IMG/VR virus record: IMGVR_UViG_3300009164_000038
Coordinates: 62,001-126,000 of that record
From: a virus
Strand: one strand, 5' to 3'
DNA: 64,000 bases
The notes beneath the pieces were generated by a model. That model was not told the origin of the DNA and ran no database searches. It saw only the letters and a list, made by a program, of their open reading frames with translations. The first letter of the stretch is position 1. The number at the start of each line of letters is the position of its first letter. Position numbers and translations under genes: made by a program. This document shows, in pieces, positions 24,789 through 32,333 of this stretch.

Positions 24789-25424
24789 ATGGCTTATTTA
24801 AAAGAAAATCTTACCTTTGACCGTGCTGGCATGGAAGTCCTCTACGAGGATAGCAAGTCTGGCTCAGTCAAAGAGTGCTACATGAAAGGTATTTTCATTG
24901 AAGGCGGCGTAAGAAATCTAAACGAGCGTATTTACCCTGTTAATGAAATTACCAAAGCAGTGTCAGAGATTAATGAGCAAATCAAAGGTGGCTACAGCGT
25001 CCTAGGCGAAGTAGATCACCCAGATGATTTAAAAATTAATTTGGACCGTGTCAGCCACATGATTGAACAAATGTGGATGGATGGTCCTGCAGGCTGCGGC
25101 AAGTTAAAGATTCTACCAACACCTATGGGACAGTTAGTCCGAACCATGTTAGAAAGTGGTGTTAAATTAGGTGTTTCAAGCCGCGGTAGCGGTAACGTCA
25201 GCGAAGGCACTGGGCACGTCAGTGAATTCGAGATAGTCACAGTTGACATTGTAGCACAACCTAGTGCGCCACATGCATATCCAACAGCCATCTATGAAGG
25301 TTTGTTTAATATGAAGCATGGGCACAAGGCGCTAGAAATAGCTCGTGATGCTCAGGACGACAAAAAAGTGCAAAAGTATTTGAAAGAGCAGGTAACTCGC
25401 TTGATCAAAGACTTAAAATTATAG
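24789..25424 (+). CDS. 21: Prohead maturation protease gp21
   Basis: 211 aa, equal to T4 gp21 (212). GGVRNLNERIYPVNEITKAV is the family hallmark. Candidate catalytic residues are His77 in GEVDHPDD and Ser130/131 in KLGVSSRGSG, the spacing of herpesvirus-assemblin-like prohead proteases. It degrades scaffold and core and trims gp23 after prohead assembly. It lies 9 bp after the core protein gene and directly before the scaffold. Confidence 0.95.
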   Translation: MAYLKENLTFDRAGMEVLYEDSKSGSVKECYMKGIFIEGGVRNLNERIYPVNEITKAVSEINEQIKGGYSVLGEVDHPDDLKINLDRVSHMIEQMWMDGPAGCGKLKILPTPMGQLVRTMLESGVKLGVSSRGSGNVSEGTGHVSEFEIVTVDIVAQPSAPHAYPTAIYEGLFNMKHGHKALEIARDAQDDKKVQKYLKEQVTRLIKDLKL

Positions 25425-25436
25425 GAGAAAGCTATT

Positions 25437-26531
25437 ATGTTTGATGCTATCAAACCATTATTAGATAGTGGCATTGTTAACGAGGAAACTCGTACAGCTA
25501 TCAGCGAAGCTTGGGAAACCAAGTTGAACGAAGCTCGTGAAAGTATTCGTGCCGAATTGCGCGAAGAAATGGCTAGTCGCTACAATCATGACAAACAAGT
25601 AATGGTAGAAGCCCTAGACAAAATGGTTACTGAAAGTCTCGCTAAAGAAATTGAAGAATTTGTTGGCGAAAAACAAGCTGTAGTAGAAGATCGTGTGCGT
25701 GTTAAAAACCACATGATGGAAAGTGCTGGCAGATTCAATAATTTCATGGCTACTAAACTAGCTGAAGAAATTAAAGAGTTGCACAAAGACCGCAAAATTC
25801 AAACTGAAAACTATCGTCGTCTGGAACAATTCATTGTTCGCTCATTGGCGGGAGAAATTAGAGAATTTGCGCAAGACAAACAAGCCGTAATCGAAACTAA
25901 AGTTAAACTAGTTGCAGAAGCTAGAGAAAAAATTAGCGAATTACAAAAACGTTTCATTGCTAGCAGCGCACAACTTGTTAAAGAATCAGTGACTACAAAA
26001 CTAGGTGCTGAACTATCACAACTCAAAGAAGACATTCAACTTGCTCGTGAGAACATGTTTGGCCGTCGTATATTCGAAGCTTTTGCTGGTGAATTTTCAT
26101 TGACTCATCTTAATGAAAATCGCGAATTGCAAAAACTAAAACAAGTTATTAATCAACAACAAGCACAAATCAATGAGGCTTCTAAAGCCGCAGTTGATAC
26201 ACGTCAGCTTGTTGAATCGAAAGATCGCGAAATTCGCGTGATTACTGAGAGTATTAATCGTAAGGAAGTAATTTCTGGATTATTGGGTACTCTTACCCGC
26301 GAGAAGCAAGTGGTAATGCGCGAACTTCTTGAAAACGTGCAGACTGATAAATTAAAGTCGGCATTTGATAAGTATCTTCCAGCAGTACTAACATCAAGTT
26401 CTACAAAAGAGAAGTCTACGACTACTCTAAATGAAGGACATGTTGCAGTAACTGGAGATAAGACTGCTAAAGTGACAACTCAATCCAACACTAATGTTGT
26501 TGAGTTACGTCGATTAGCAGGGTTAAAATAA
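25437..26531 (+). CDS. 22: Prohead scaffold protein gp22
   Basis: 364 aa, nearly all helical and charged. Internal repeats of the type SLAKEIEEFVGEKQAVVEDR recur about residues 62-80, 105-120 and 135-150. The end contains ETINRKEVISGLLGTLTREK-like sequence and the tail NVVELRRLAGLK typical of gp22. T4 gp22 (269 aa) forms the prohead core and is degraded by gp21. Ribosome site GGAG; 12 bp after gp21. Confidence 0.9.
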   Translation: MFDAIKPLLDSGIVNEETRTAISEAWETKLNEARESIRAELREEMASRYNHDKQVMVEALDKMVTESLAKEIEEFVGEKQAVVEDRVRVKNHMMESAGRFNNFMATKLAEEIKELHKDRKIQTENYRRLEQFIVRSLAGEIREFAQDKQAVIETKVKLVAEAREKISELQKRFIASSAQLVKESVTTKLGAELSQLKEDIQLARENMFGRRIFEAFAGEFSLTHLNENRELQKLKQVINQQQAQINEASKAAVDTRQLVESKDREIRVITESINRKEVISGLLGTLTREKQVVMRELLENVQTDKLKSAFDKYLPAVLTSSSTKEKSTTTLNEGHVAVTGDKTAKVTTQSNTNVVELRRLAGLK

Positions 26532-26557
26532 TATAGTTAAACCTTAAAGGAAAGAAA

Positions 26558-27727
26558 ATGACACAAGAACTATTAGAAGGCCGTTGGGGCGAAACTAAAG
26601 ATGCCCTGCTAGAAGGTCTACAAGGATCACGCCGCACAACAATGAGTATTATCCTAGAAAATACTCGCAGAAATCTAGCTGAGACAGCAAGCACTGGTGC
26701 AACAACATCTGGAAATATGTCTACACTTAACCGTGTAATTCTTCCAGTTATTCGTCGTGTAATGCCTACCGTTATTGCTAACGAAATCGTTGGTGTACAA
26801 CCAATGACCGGACCTGTTGCACAGATCCACACTCTACGTGTTCGTTATGCTGATAATGTTTCCGCAGGAAACGATGGCGCTAGCGTTGGCGACGAAGCAC
26901 TAAGCCCATTCAAAATTGCTACAGCATATTCTGGTAACCCAGCAACATCAAGAGCATATTCAACAAGTGCATTAGAAGGTGTACCAGGAAATCGTATCAA
27001 TGTTCAAATCTTGAAGCAAGTAGTTGAGGCTCGTACTCGTAAGCTATCTGCTCGTTGGACATTTGAAGCTGCTCAAGACGCACAAGCTATGCACGGTTTG
27101 GATGTTGAGGCAGAAATCATGGCTGCTCTAGCACAAGAAATTACAGTTGAAATTGACCAAGAAGTTTTAGCATCATTGCGCTCACTAGCTGCAACTGAAT
27201 TCTATTACAATCAGGCTGCTGTATCCGGAACCGCAACATTCGTTGGTGACGAGCATGCTGCTCTAGCTGTTTTAATTAACCGCGCAGCTAACTCAATTGC
27301 ACAACGTACACGTCGTGGCGCTGCAAACTGGGCTGTTGTTTCATCTGCTGCACTAACTGTGCTACAGTCTGCTACAACTAGTGCTTTTGCTCGCACTACA
27401 GAAGGTACATTTGAAGCACCTACAAACACTAAGTTTGTTGGTACATTGAATGGCGCAATGCGTATTTTCGTTGACAGCTATGCTGACGACCAAAAGCCAG
27501 TTCTAGTTGGATACAAAGGTTCCAGCGAAGCTGACGCAGCAGCATTCTATTGCCCATATGTTCCATTGATGAGCAGTGGTGTTGTTCTTGATCCACAAAC
27601 GTTTGAGCCAGTAGTTGGTTTCATGACACGTTATGGATATGTTGAATTAACAAACACAGCAAGTTCTTTAGGCAACGCAGGTGACTACGTATCTGAGATC
27701 GCTGTACAAAATCTATCGTTCCAATAA
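26558..27727 (+). CDS. 23: Major capsid protein gp23
   Basis: 389 aa, clearly shorter than T4 gp23 (521). The diagnostic stretch is NMSTLNRVILPVIRRVMPTV, IANEIVGVQPMTGPVAQIHT, then LRVRYAD; the C-terminal part has AAAFYCPYVPLMSSGVVLDP and FEPVVGFMTRYGYVEL. It is the HK97-fold hexamer protein. The first 50 residues are a probable propeptide; LAE at residues 40-42 (before TASTGA) fits the gp21 preference for cutting after L/I-x-E. The short length suggests loss of the insertion domain found in T4. It has an AAAGGA ribosome site and a good terminator 44 bp after its stop. Confidence 0.96.
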   Translation: MTQELLEGRWGETKDALLEGLQGSRRTTMSIILENTRRNLAETASTGATTSGNMSTLNRVILPVIRRVMPTVIANEIVGVQPMTGPVAQIHTLRVRYADNVSAGNDGASVGDEALSPFKIATAYSGNPATSRAYSTSALEGVPGNRINVQILKQVVEARTRKLSARWTFEAAQDAQAMHGLDVEAEIMAALAQEITVEIDQEVLASLRSLAATEFYYNQAAVSGTATFVGDEHAALAVLINRAANSIAQRTRRGAANWAVVSSAALTVLQSATTSAFARTTEGTFEAPTNTKFVGTLNGAMRIFVDSYADDQKPVLVGYKGSSEADAAAFYCPYVPLMSSGVVLDPQTFEPVVGFMTRYGYVELTNTASSLGNAGDYVSEIAVQNLSFQ

Positions 27728-27770
27728 AAACGGAACCAAACTTTTTACCCTTGGGATGGGAAGTTACATT

Positions 27771-27793
27771 AAAGGCTCTTCGGAGCCTTTTTT
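27771..27793 (+). terminator. Rho-independent terminator after gp23
   Basis: AAAGGCTC-TTCG-GAGCCTTT, an 8-bp stem with a UUCG tetraloop, continuing into a T-run. Ends the capsid operon. Confidence 0.92.
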
Positions 27794-27825
27794 GTTGGCT
27801 AATTAATAATAAATTATTAAGGTTT

Positions 27826-27833
27826 GATAAATA
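27826..27833 (+). promoter_or_regulatory. Late promoter GATAAATA for the post-capsid structural gene
   Basis: Matches NATAAATA, between the gp23 terminator and the leader of the gene at 27922. Confidence 0.55.
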
Positions 27834-27842
27834 GACAGTACG

Positions 27843-27899
27843 ACTTGCATAGGGCAAGTTTTATGCGGAAATCCAACCGCGTATGGCATAGAACGCCAT
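27843..27899 (+). other. Leader with three consecutive stem-loops
   Basis: ACTTGC-ATAGG-GCAAGT (27843-27859); about 27862-27883 a GCGG/CCGC stem extended by AT pairs; ATGGC-ATAGAAC-GCCAT (27883-27899). They fill the transcript between the late promoter and the AAGGAG ribosome site at 27909-27914. Stem 2 and stem 3 share a base or two, so they may be alternatives at the junction. Stability or translation control is a guess. Confidence 0.55.
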
Positions 27900-27921
27900 A
27901 AATTCTTAAGGAGAAAATAAA

Positions 27922-28932
27922 ATGGGACGTCCTTTAAATAAAAAATATTTTGGTAATCGCAACATCGGCGCTAATGGTGCCGAAAGTACAAACGCACATA
28001 ATTCTGCAAATCAAGGCGATGACGGTCTTGGTGGTAATCAGATTGCTAGTGTAACATTAACTGCCCTGGGTGCGTATACAGTACGACCATCGACTACATT
28101 CAGTGATCCAGACAAGTTAGCACTAGGTGCTGTACGTGCAACTGGTAGTATTACATCTGAAGTTGAAAGTGCAACTGCCATTGGCGGTACAATGGCTGGA
28201 TACGTAGCCGGTGATATTCTAACAGTTACTACTTCCGCCGGCACAGCAACTTTTACAGTTAATACAATTGGTGGAACCGGCGGCGACGATGTTACTGCTG
28301 TAACACCATTGAGCCGTGGCACATTCTTGTATGCATCGGGTGCTTTAGCAACTGGGGCACAAGCAACCACAGTAACACACGCCGACGGCTCAGCAAGTAC
28401 AGCCACTGGCGCAACATTGACATTGCGTTATCGTGCCAAATCAGTGTTGATGATTAACAACGGTTCTGGATATACCGATCCAACCGATGCGGCTGTATCA
28501 TTTAGCCAATCGGTTACTGGTGATGCAGTAATGGGATCATCGGCTGTAGTTGGTCAAAACGAGAATGCAATTACTATGACAGCATACTTAACTGGTGGTT
28601 CAGCAACCGCAGTTGATGTAATTAGACAAGTTTCTGGTCGTCGTTATAAAGTAACAGATGGTACAAGAACTGGTATTGTCAAGTTGAAAGATTCAGCTGT
28701 AAATGCAGCCGGCGAAGCTTCTATCACAGCGACCGACACTGCTGGCAATCAATATTACATTACAAAGTTATCAAATCATCGAGCACGAGTAACTCGTGGT
28801 ACCGGTGCTAGTCATCAATTTGCAAGTGATAGTTCAGTAGCATGGACTGCAAATGGTACTAGCGGTACTAAAGTATATGACAATCAACCATACTTTGCAG
28901 CCGATGTTAACATCAAAATATCAAACGCTTAA
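27922..28932 (+). CDS. Abundant virion structural protein, possibly capsid decoration
   Basis: 336 aa. Opens MGRPLNKKYFGNRNIG, an opening I recognise from structural proteins of environmental T4-like phages; the end has VIRQVSGRRYKVTDGTRTGI, then ATDTAGNQYYITKLSNHRAR. The middle is Gly/Ala/Thr-rich beta sequence with no Cys. No enzymatic motif. Its own promoter, structured leader, strong ribosome site and terminator, directly after gp23, suggest a highly made protein such as a head decoration protein; this is inference. It lacks a recognised T4 counterpart. Confidence 0.75.
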   Translation: MGRPLNKKYFGNRNIGANGAESTNAHNSANQGDDGLGGNQIASVTLTALGAYTVRPSTTFSDPDKLALGAVRATGSITSEVESATAIGGTMAGYVAGDILTVTTSAGTATFTVNTIGGTGGDDVTAVTPLSRGTFLYASGALATGAQATTVTHADGSASTATGATLTLRYRAKSVLMINNGSGYTDPTDAAVSFSQSVTGDAVMGSSAVVGQNENAITMTAYLTGGSATAVDVIRQVSGRRYKVTDGTRTGIVKLKDSAVNAAGEASITATDTAGNQYYITKLSNHRARVTRGTGASHQFASDSSVAWTANGTSGTKVYDNQPYFAADVNIKISNA

Positions 28933-28946
28933 ATTCGTTTTTAAAT

Positions 28947-28976
28947 AAAAATAGCTGCTGTGGCAGCTATTTTTTT
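28947..28976 (+). terminator. Rho-independent terminator
   Basis: AAAAATAGCTGC-TGTG-GCAGCTATTTTTTT: a 12-bp stem (8 strong pairs plus A-T pairs) and T-run, 15 bp after the stop of the structural gene. Confidence 0.92.
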
Positions 28977-28990
28977 AACTTATCTTAGAT

Positions 28991-28998
28991 GATAAATA
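28991..28998 (+). promoter_or_regulatory. Late promoter GATAAATA opening the fibre region
   Basis: Matches NATAAATA, 15 bp after the terminator and 19 bp before the ATG at 29018. Confidence 0.55.
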
Positions 28999-29017
28999 TC
29001 TAAAATAGGAATAATTC

Positions 29018-29650
29018 ATGGCTACGGTTGATCGTACATCTGGCGATTGGTATTTAACCGCTTTAGGCGGTAATATCTACATTGACGCTTTAGGCGGCCG
29101 CGGCTCAGTGAGTATTTTTGGCAATTTAGTAGTAGTTGGCAACCAAACTAATATTGGGTCGGTTGAAACACTAATATCTGATAATTTTATTACTTTAGCT
29201 GCTAATGTAACAACAGGAATACCAATACTAAATGCTGGTATAGAAGTCAGTCGTGGTGATAGTCCTAAGGCAGCAATACAATGGACTGAACAATTAAATA
29301 AATGGCAAATGACATATGATAGTTTCTTATACAGAGACATTATGTCAATGGTTGCAGACGACCCAACTCCAACATTAGGTGGGCATTTAAATTTAGCTGG
29401 ATACGAAATTAGATCGTCGCCGGGAGAGAACATAGTATTAGTGCCAGGAAATGCACCAACTGGACCAAATGCTGGCATACAAATCAGCAGTACAGTTACA
29501 AATGTATTACCAGCAGTCAATGATGCTACTGTGATATATAGTAAAGCACCAGAAGCAGGTGCAGCAGGTTTATATGTATCAAATTCGTCAGTTTTAAACG
29601 CAGAATTAATTACAAAAAGAAAAGCACTAATATTTTCATTAGTGTTATAG
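29018..29650 (+). CDS. Tail fibre or surface structural protein
   Basis: 210 aa. GNLVVVGNQTNIGSVETLIS followed by DNFITLAANVT is a module common in phage fibre proteins. It recurs in variant form in the proteins at 53369 ([20 protein letters not shown]) and 58962. The C-terminal half has LGGHLNLAGYEIRSSPGENI, another fibre-type beta repeat. Function beyond a structural role is unknown. First gene of a tightly spaced group of four (gaps of 8, 1 and -1 bp). Confidence 0.7.
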   Translation: MATVDRTSGDWYLTALGGNIYIDALGGRGSVSIFGNLVVVGNQTNIGSVETLISDNFITLAANVTTGIPILNAGIEVSRGDSPKAAIQWTEQLNKWQMTYDSFLYRDIMSMVADDPTPTLGGHLNLAGYEIRSSPGENIVLVPGNAPTGPNAGIQISSTVTNVLPAVNDATVIYSKAPEAGAAGLYVSNSSVLNAELITKRKALIFSLVL

Positions 29651-29658
29651 GATATTTT

Positions 29659-30981
29659 ATGGCATTAACAAGTACAATTATAACACCAACTATAGCTAAT
29701 ATCTACGTTAGTAACGGCAGTAATGCAGTTACTACTATGTATTTCTGCAACACCGGCAGCATACCAATTTTATTTAATGTGTATGCTGTACCAAAAAATT
29801 ATCAACCTGGAATCCAAACATTAATTTATTATAATGTACCATTAACGTCGCATGATACTTATGTAGTAGAATCTGAAAAATTAATTTTAGACGACGGAGA
29901 TACTATATGTGCCAGTATTGTTGATCCATCATCGATTGCAAGTATTGGATTAGCTCAGACTCTATGGGGTGCAATTGATAAAATTAGTGCAGCTATATGG
30001 GCACCTGACAGAAACGAATATTTAATAGTAGGTAAAAGTGGTAAAGTTGCTACTAGCCCTACAGGTGAAAGTTGGACTTATCAGCCAGGGTTAATTAACA
30101 TCACTTGGCCGGATTCAGTAGATGCTACTGGCGTAGTCAGAATGATAGGAAAAAAATATATAGTAGTAGGCCAACAGGGCTGGATGGGTATTAGTACAGA
30201 TGGCATAGCTTGGACTAATGCTACAGGTATTTCTAGTTTACCAGACTGGGGTTCCAACGACATAAACGCAATTGCAACAAATAATTCAATTGCTATAGCA
30301 GTGGGAAACAGTGCTCGTATTGCCACTAGTATTGACGGACAGAGTTGGGATTATCAGCCAAGCCTGTCAGGTACAACCTGGCAACAAACAGATGTAACAA
30401 CTGTTATGTGGGATGGCACAACTTTTATAATAGGTGGCGAAGGCGGCATAATGGCAAAAACAACCGACGGTGCTACCTGGACTATTATTGACGATTTACA
30501 AAATAATGTTGCATGGGGACAATCTACCAGAGTAACAACAATAGTTTTTTCAGGATCGTTGGCAACTGGTTATCTAGCATTATCGTTGGATAACAATAAA
30601 GCAGCTACTAGTTACGATGCTGTTACGTGGAATTATAATCCTGGTTTGGCTCAAGCAGGAAGTTTATCAATATTAGGATCTGGTGGCGCGACATTCAGAG
30701 TTGGATACGGATTCTATGTTATTGGTAGCAGCTCGGATATATTTGTATACGATGGTACTCAATGGACGGTATCGCATACATTAAATAATTTACCTTGGAA
30801 TTCTGTTGCAGGCTCTTGCTTAATATGGAACAATGCCAGGTCTGAATTTATGGCAGTTGGATATGGTGCAAGAGTTGCTACTAGTAGCAATGGTGAAGAC
30901 TGGAACTATTATACCGATGGTATTGTAACCGGAATATCTTTACCCGATGTTGTAGCAACTGTTTCTACTATTGGTATATAA
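29659..30981 (+). CDS. Beta-propeller-like fibre protein with an N-terminal surface module
   Basis: 440 aa. Residues 1-95 match in pattern the stand-alone small proteins at 53005 and 57970 (NIYVSNGSNAVTTMYFCNTG, a Y-V-x-N beta sandwich, DGDTICASI). From about 110 on, repeated blades contain S-x-D-G-x-x-W-like motifs (SPTGESWTYQPG, STDGIAWTNATG, SIDGQSWDYQPS, TTDGATWTIID, SSNGEDWNYY), like BNR/Asp-box propellers. Five or six blades can be seen. Propellers of this kind bind glycans or act as sialidases; no catalytic set is evident here, so binding is more likely. Confidence 0.7.
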   Translation: MALTSTIITPTIANIYVSNGSNAVTTMYFCNTGSIPILFNVYAVPKNYQPGIQTLIYYNVPLTSHDTYVVESEKLILDDGDTICASIVDPSSIASIGLAQTLWGAIDKISAAIWAPDRNEYLIVGKSGKVATSPTGESWTYQPGLINITWPDSVDATGVVRMIGKKYIVVGQQGWMGISTDGIAWTNATGISSLPDWGSNDINAIATNNSIAIAVGNSARIATSIDGQSWDYQPSLSGTTWQQTDVTTVMWDGTTFIIGGEGGIMAKTTDGATWTIIDDLQNNVAWGQSTRVTTIVFSGSLATGYLALSLDNNKAATSYDAVTWNYNPGLAQAGSLSILGSGGATFRVGYGFYVIGSSSDIFVYDGTQWTVSHTLNNLPWNSVAGSCLIWNNARSEFMAVGYGARVATSSNGEDWNYYTDGIVTGISLPDVVATVSTIGI

Positions 30982-30982
30982 A

Positions 30983-31411
30983 ATGGGACGATACCTTAAA
31001 AATACTGAATTAAAAAGTGGCAGTTACAGCATACGATTGCCAATGGGTTATAGTTCAGTGGGACCAAATGCTCCTGTCCCTGGATTGATTAGATATAATA
31101 AAAATACAATTGCCCCTGAAATTTTTATAAAAACAGCCAGTGAAGTCACTGGTGCTTGGAGAACTTTAGTTACTAGAGTAGGATCCGCAATTGTAGGAAA
31201 AGATACATTTTTAGGAACAGGCGCTCAAGTAATTTTTGGGCCAATGAAAAGTAATTATAGAAAAGGTGATGAAAATTATCTTTTAGTTTATGTTGGTAAT
31301 GTTTTTCAAAATCCTGGGGTAGCATTTACAGTTGATGGCAGTCAGATAACCTTTACTAGTGTGCCACCTTTGGGGCAAACTATTATAATTTTACACGGAT
31401 ACGCAGCATAA
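30983..31411 (+). CDS. Small fibre-associated structural protein
   Basis: 142 aa from ATG 30983; an in-frame TTG lies 12 bases earlier. MGRYLKNTELKSGSYSIRLP opens the protein, and it ends LLVYVGNVFQNPGVAFTVDG, then ITFTSVPPLGQTIIILHGYA. The latter is a phage fibre module for which a diverged copy lies in the protein at 58962. It overlaps the next gene by one base (TAATG). Structural role likely, exact place unknown. Confidence 0.7.
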   Translation: MGRYLKNTELKSGSYSIRLPMGYSSVGPNAPVPGLIRYNKNTIAPEIFIKTASEVTGAWRTLVTRVGSAIVGKDTFLGTGAQVIFGPMKSNYRKGDENYLLVYVGNVFQNPGVAFTVDGSQITFTSVPPLGQTIIILHGYAA

Positions 31412-32247
31412 TGGCAATAGGACGCATTTCGGGCCCAATGCTTGTTCCAAATCTGGAACGTCAAGGAATTGATTTAGCAGTTGATGGGGACCTTATATAT
31501 TTTGATGTTGGGCGCAAACGAGTCGGTATTAATACTTTTACTCCTACTACGGAACTTGATGTAGTTGGTAATGCTAAAATAAGTGCCAATTTAACTGTTG
31601 GAACTGGCCCGGATGATACAATTACAGTCGGAACAAGATATTCTTTGCCAATTACTACTCCGGGATACGGGCAAGTAATTACGTCAATTGGTGGCGGCGA
31701 TCCTGGCACCTATTGGGCCCCTGGCCTGCCAGATTCTGCAATAAGAAGACACAAATATGAAACAACAATCACTAATTTATTAGGATTTGGAACAGCCGAA
31801 TTTAAATTAAATTTAGGTGTTAGTGCAATAGTGTACTCGGTAAGTGTTAGTAGACCAGTTAAAGTTGAAGTTTTTGGAACAGCGGCAAAAGATGAAGATA
31901 ACCCGTATACATTTATTGCTACCCCTGATCATTTAGTTGACGATGGAACAGTAATTTTAAATGATGGTAGTAGTTTTCAAAGCAGACAATACAGTATATT
32001 TTCAAATATGGAGACACCTCCGGATTCTAATGTATATGTAACACTTACTAGTTTGTCACCGTATTTGGCATCTACCCCTATAACATTTAGTGTATATTAT
32101 TTTCCATCGGTTACTGATAGTAGACCTGGAACAGAAATTCTTCAAAGCCTACCGACAACTGGTAACTATAATGGAAGAACAGTGTTTGTTGTGCCGACAA
32201 CCAAGTTACATGTATTTGTTAATAATGCGTGGGTATCGGCCGTTTAA
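31411..32247 (+). CDS. Tail fibre / adhesin component
   Basis: 278 aa. MAIGRISGPMLVPNLERQGI, then LIYFDVGRKRVGINTFTPTT and ELDVVGNAKISANLTVG, the opening of many phage fibre proteins. A C-terminal beta domain follows with FVVPTTKLHVFVNNAWV. It follows the 142-aa gene with a TAATG overlap and is the last of the group, followed by an 86-bp gap with two late-promoter motifs. Confidence 0.7.
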   Translation: MAIGRISGPMLVPNLERQGIDLAVDGDLIYFDVGRKRVGINTFTPTTELDVVGNAKISANLTVGTGPDDTITVGTRYSLPITTPGYGQVITSIGGGDPGTYWAPGLPDSAIRRHKYETTITNLLGFGTAEFKLNLGVSAIVYSVSVSRPVKVEVFGTAAKDEDNPYTFIATPDHLVDDGTVILNDGSSFQSRQYSIFSNMETPPDSNVYVTLTSLSPYLASTPITFSVYYFPSVTDSRPGTEILQSLPTTGNYNGRTVFVVPTTKLHVFVNNAWVSAV

Positions 32248-32270
32248 TGATTAATAACTGTGTTAACTTT

Positions 32271-32278
32271 GATAAATA
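32271..32278 (+). promoter_or_regulatory. Late promoter GATAAATA (first of two)
   Basis: Matches NATAAATA, 63 bp before the ATG at 32334. Confidence 0.45.
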
Positions 32279-32304
32279 ACTTTATAATTCTAAAATCCCA
32301 ATTG

Positions 32305-32312
32305 GATAAATA
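32305..32312 (+). promoter_or_regulatory. Late promoter GATAAATA (second of two), inside an inverted repeat
   Basis: Matches NATAAATA. It is flanked by CCCAAT (32297-32302) and ATTGGG (32312-32317). The ribosome site AAGGAG follows at 32319-32324. Confidence 0.45.
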
Positions 32313-32333
32313 TTGGGCAAGGAGCGAAAAACA

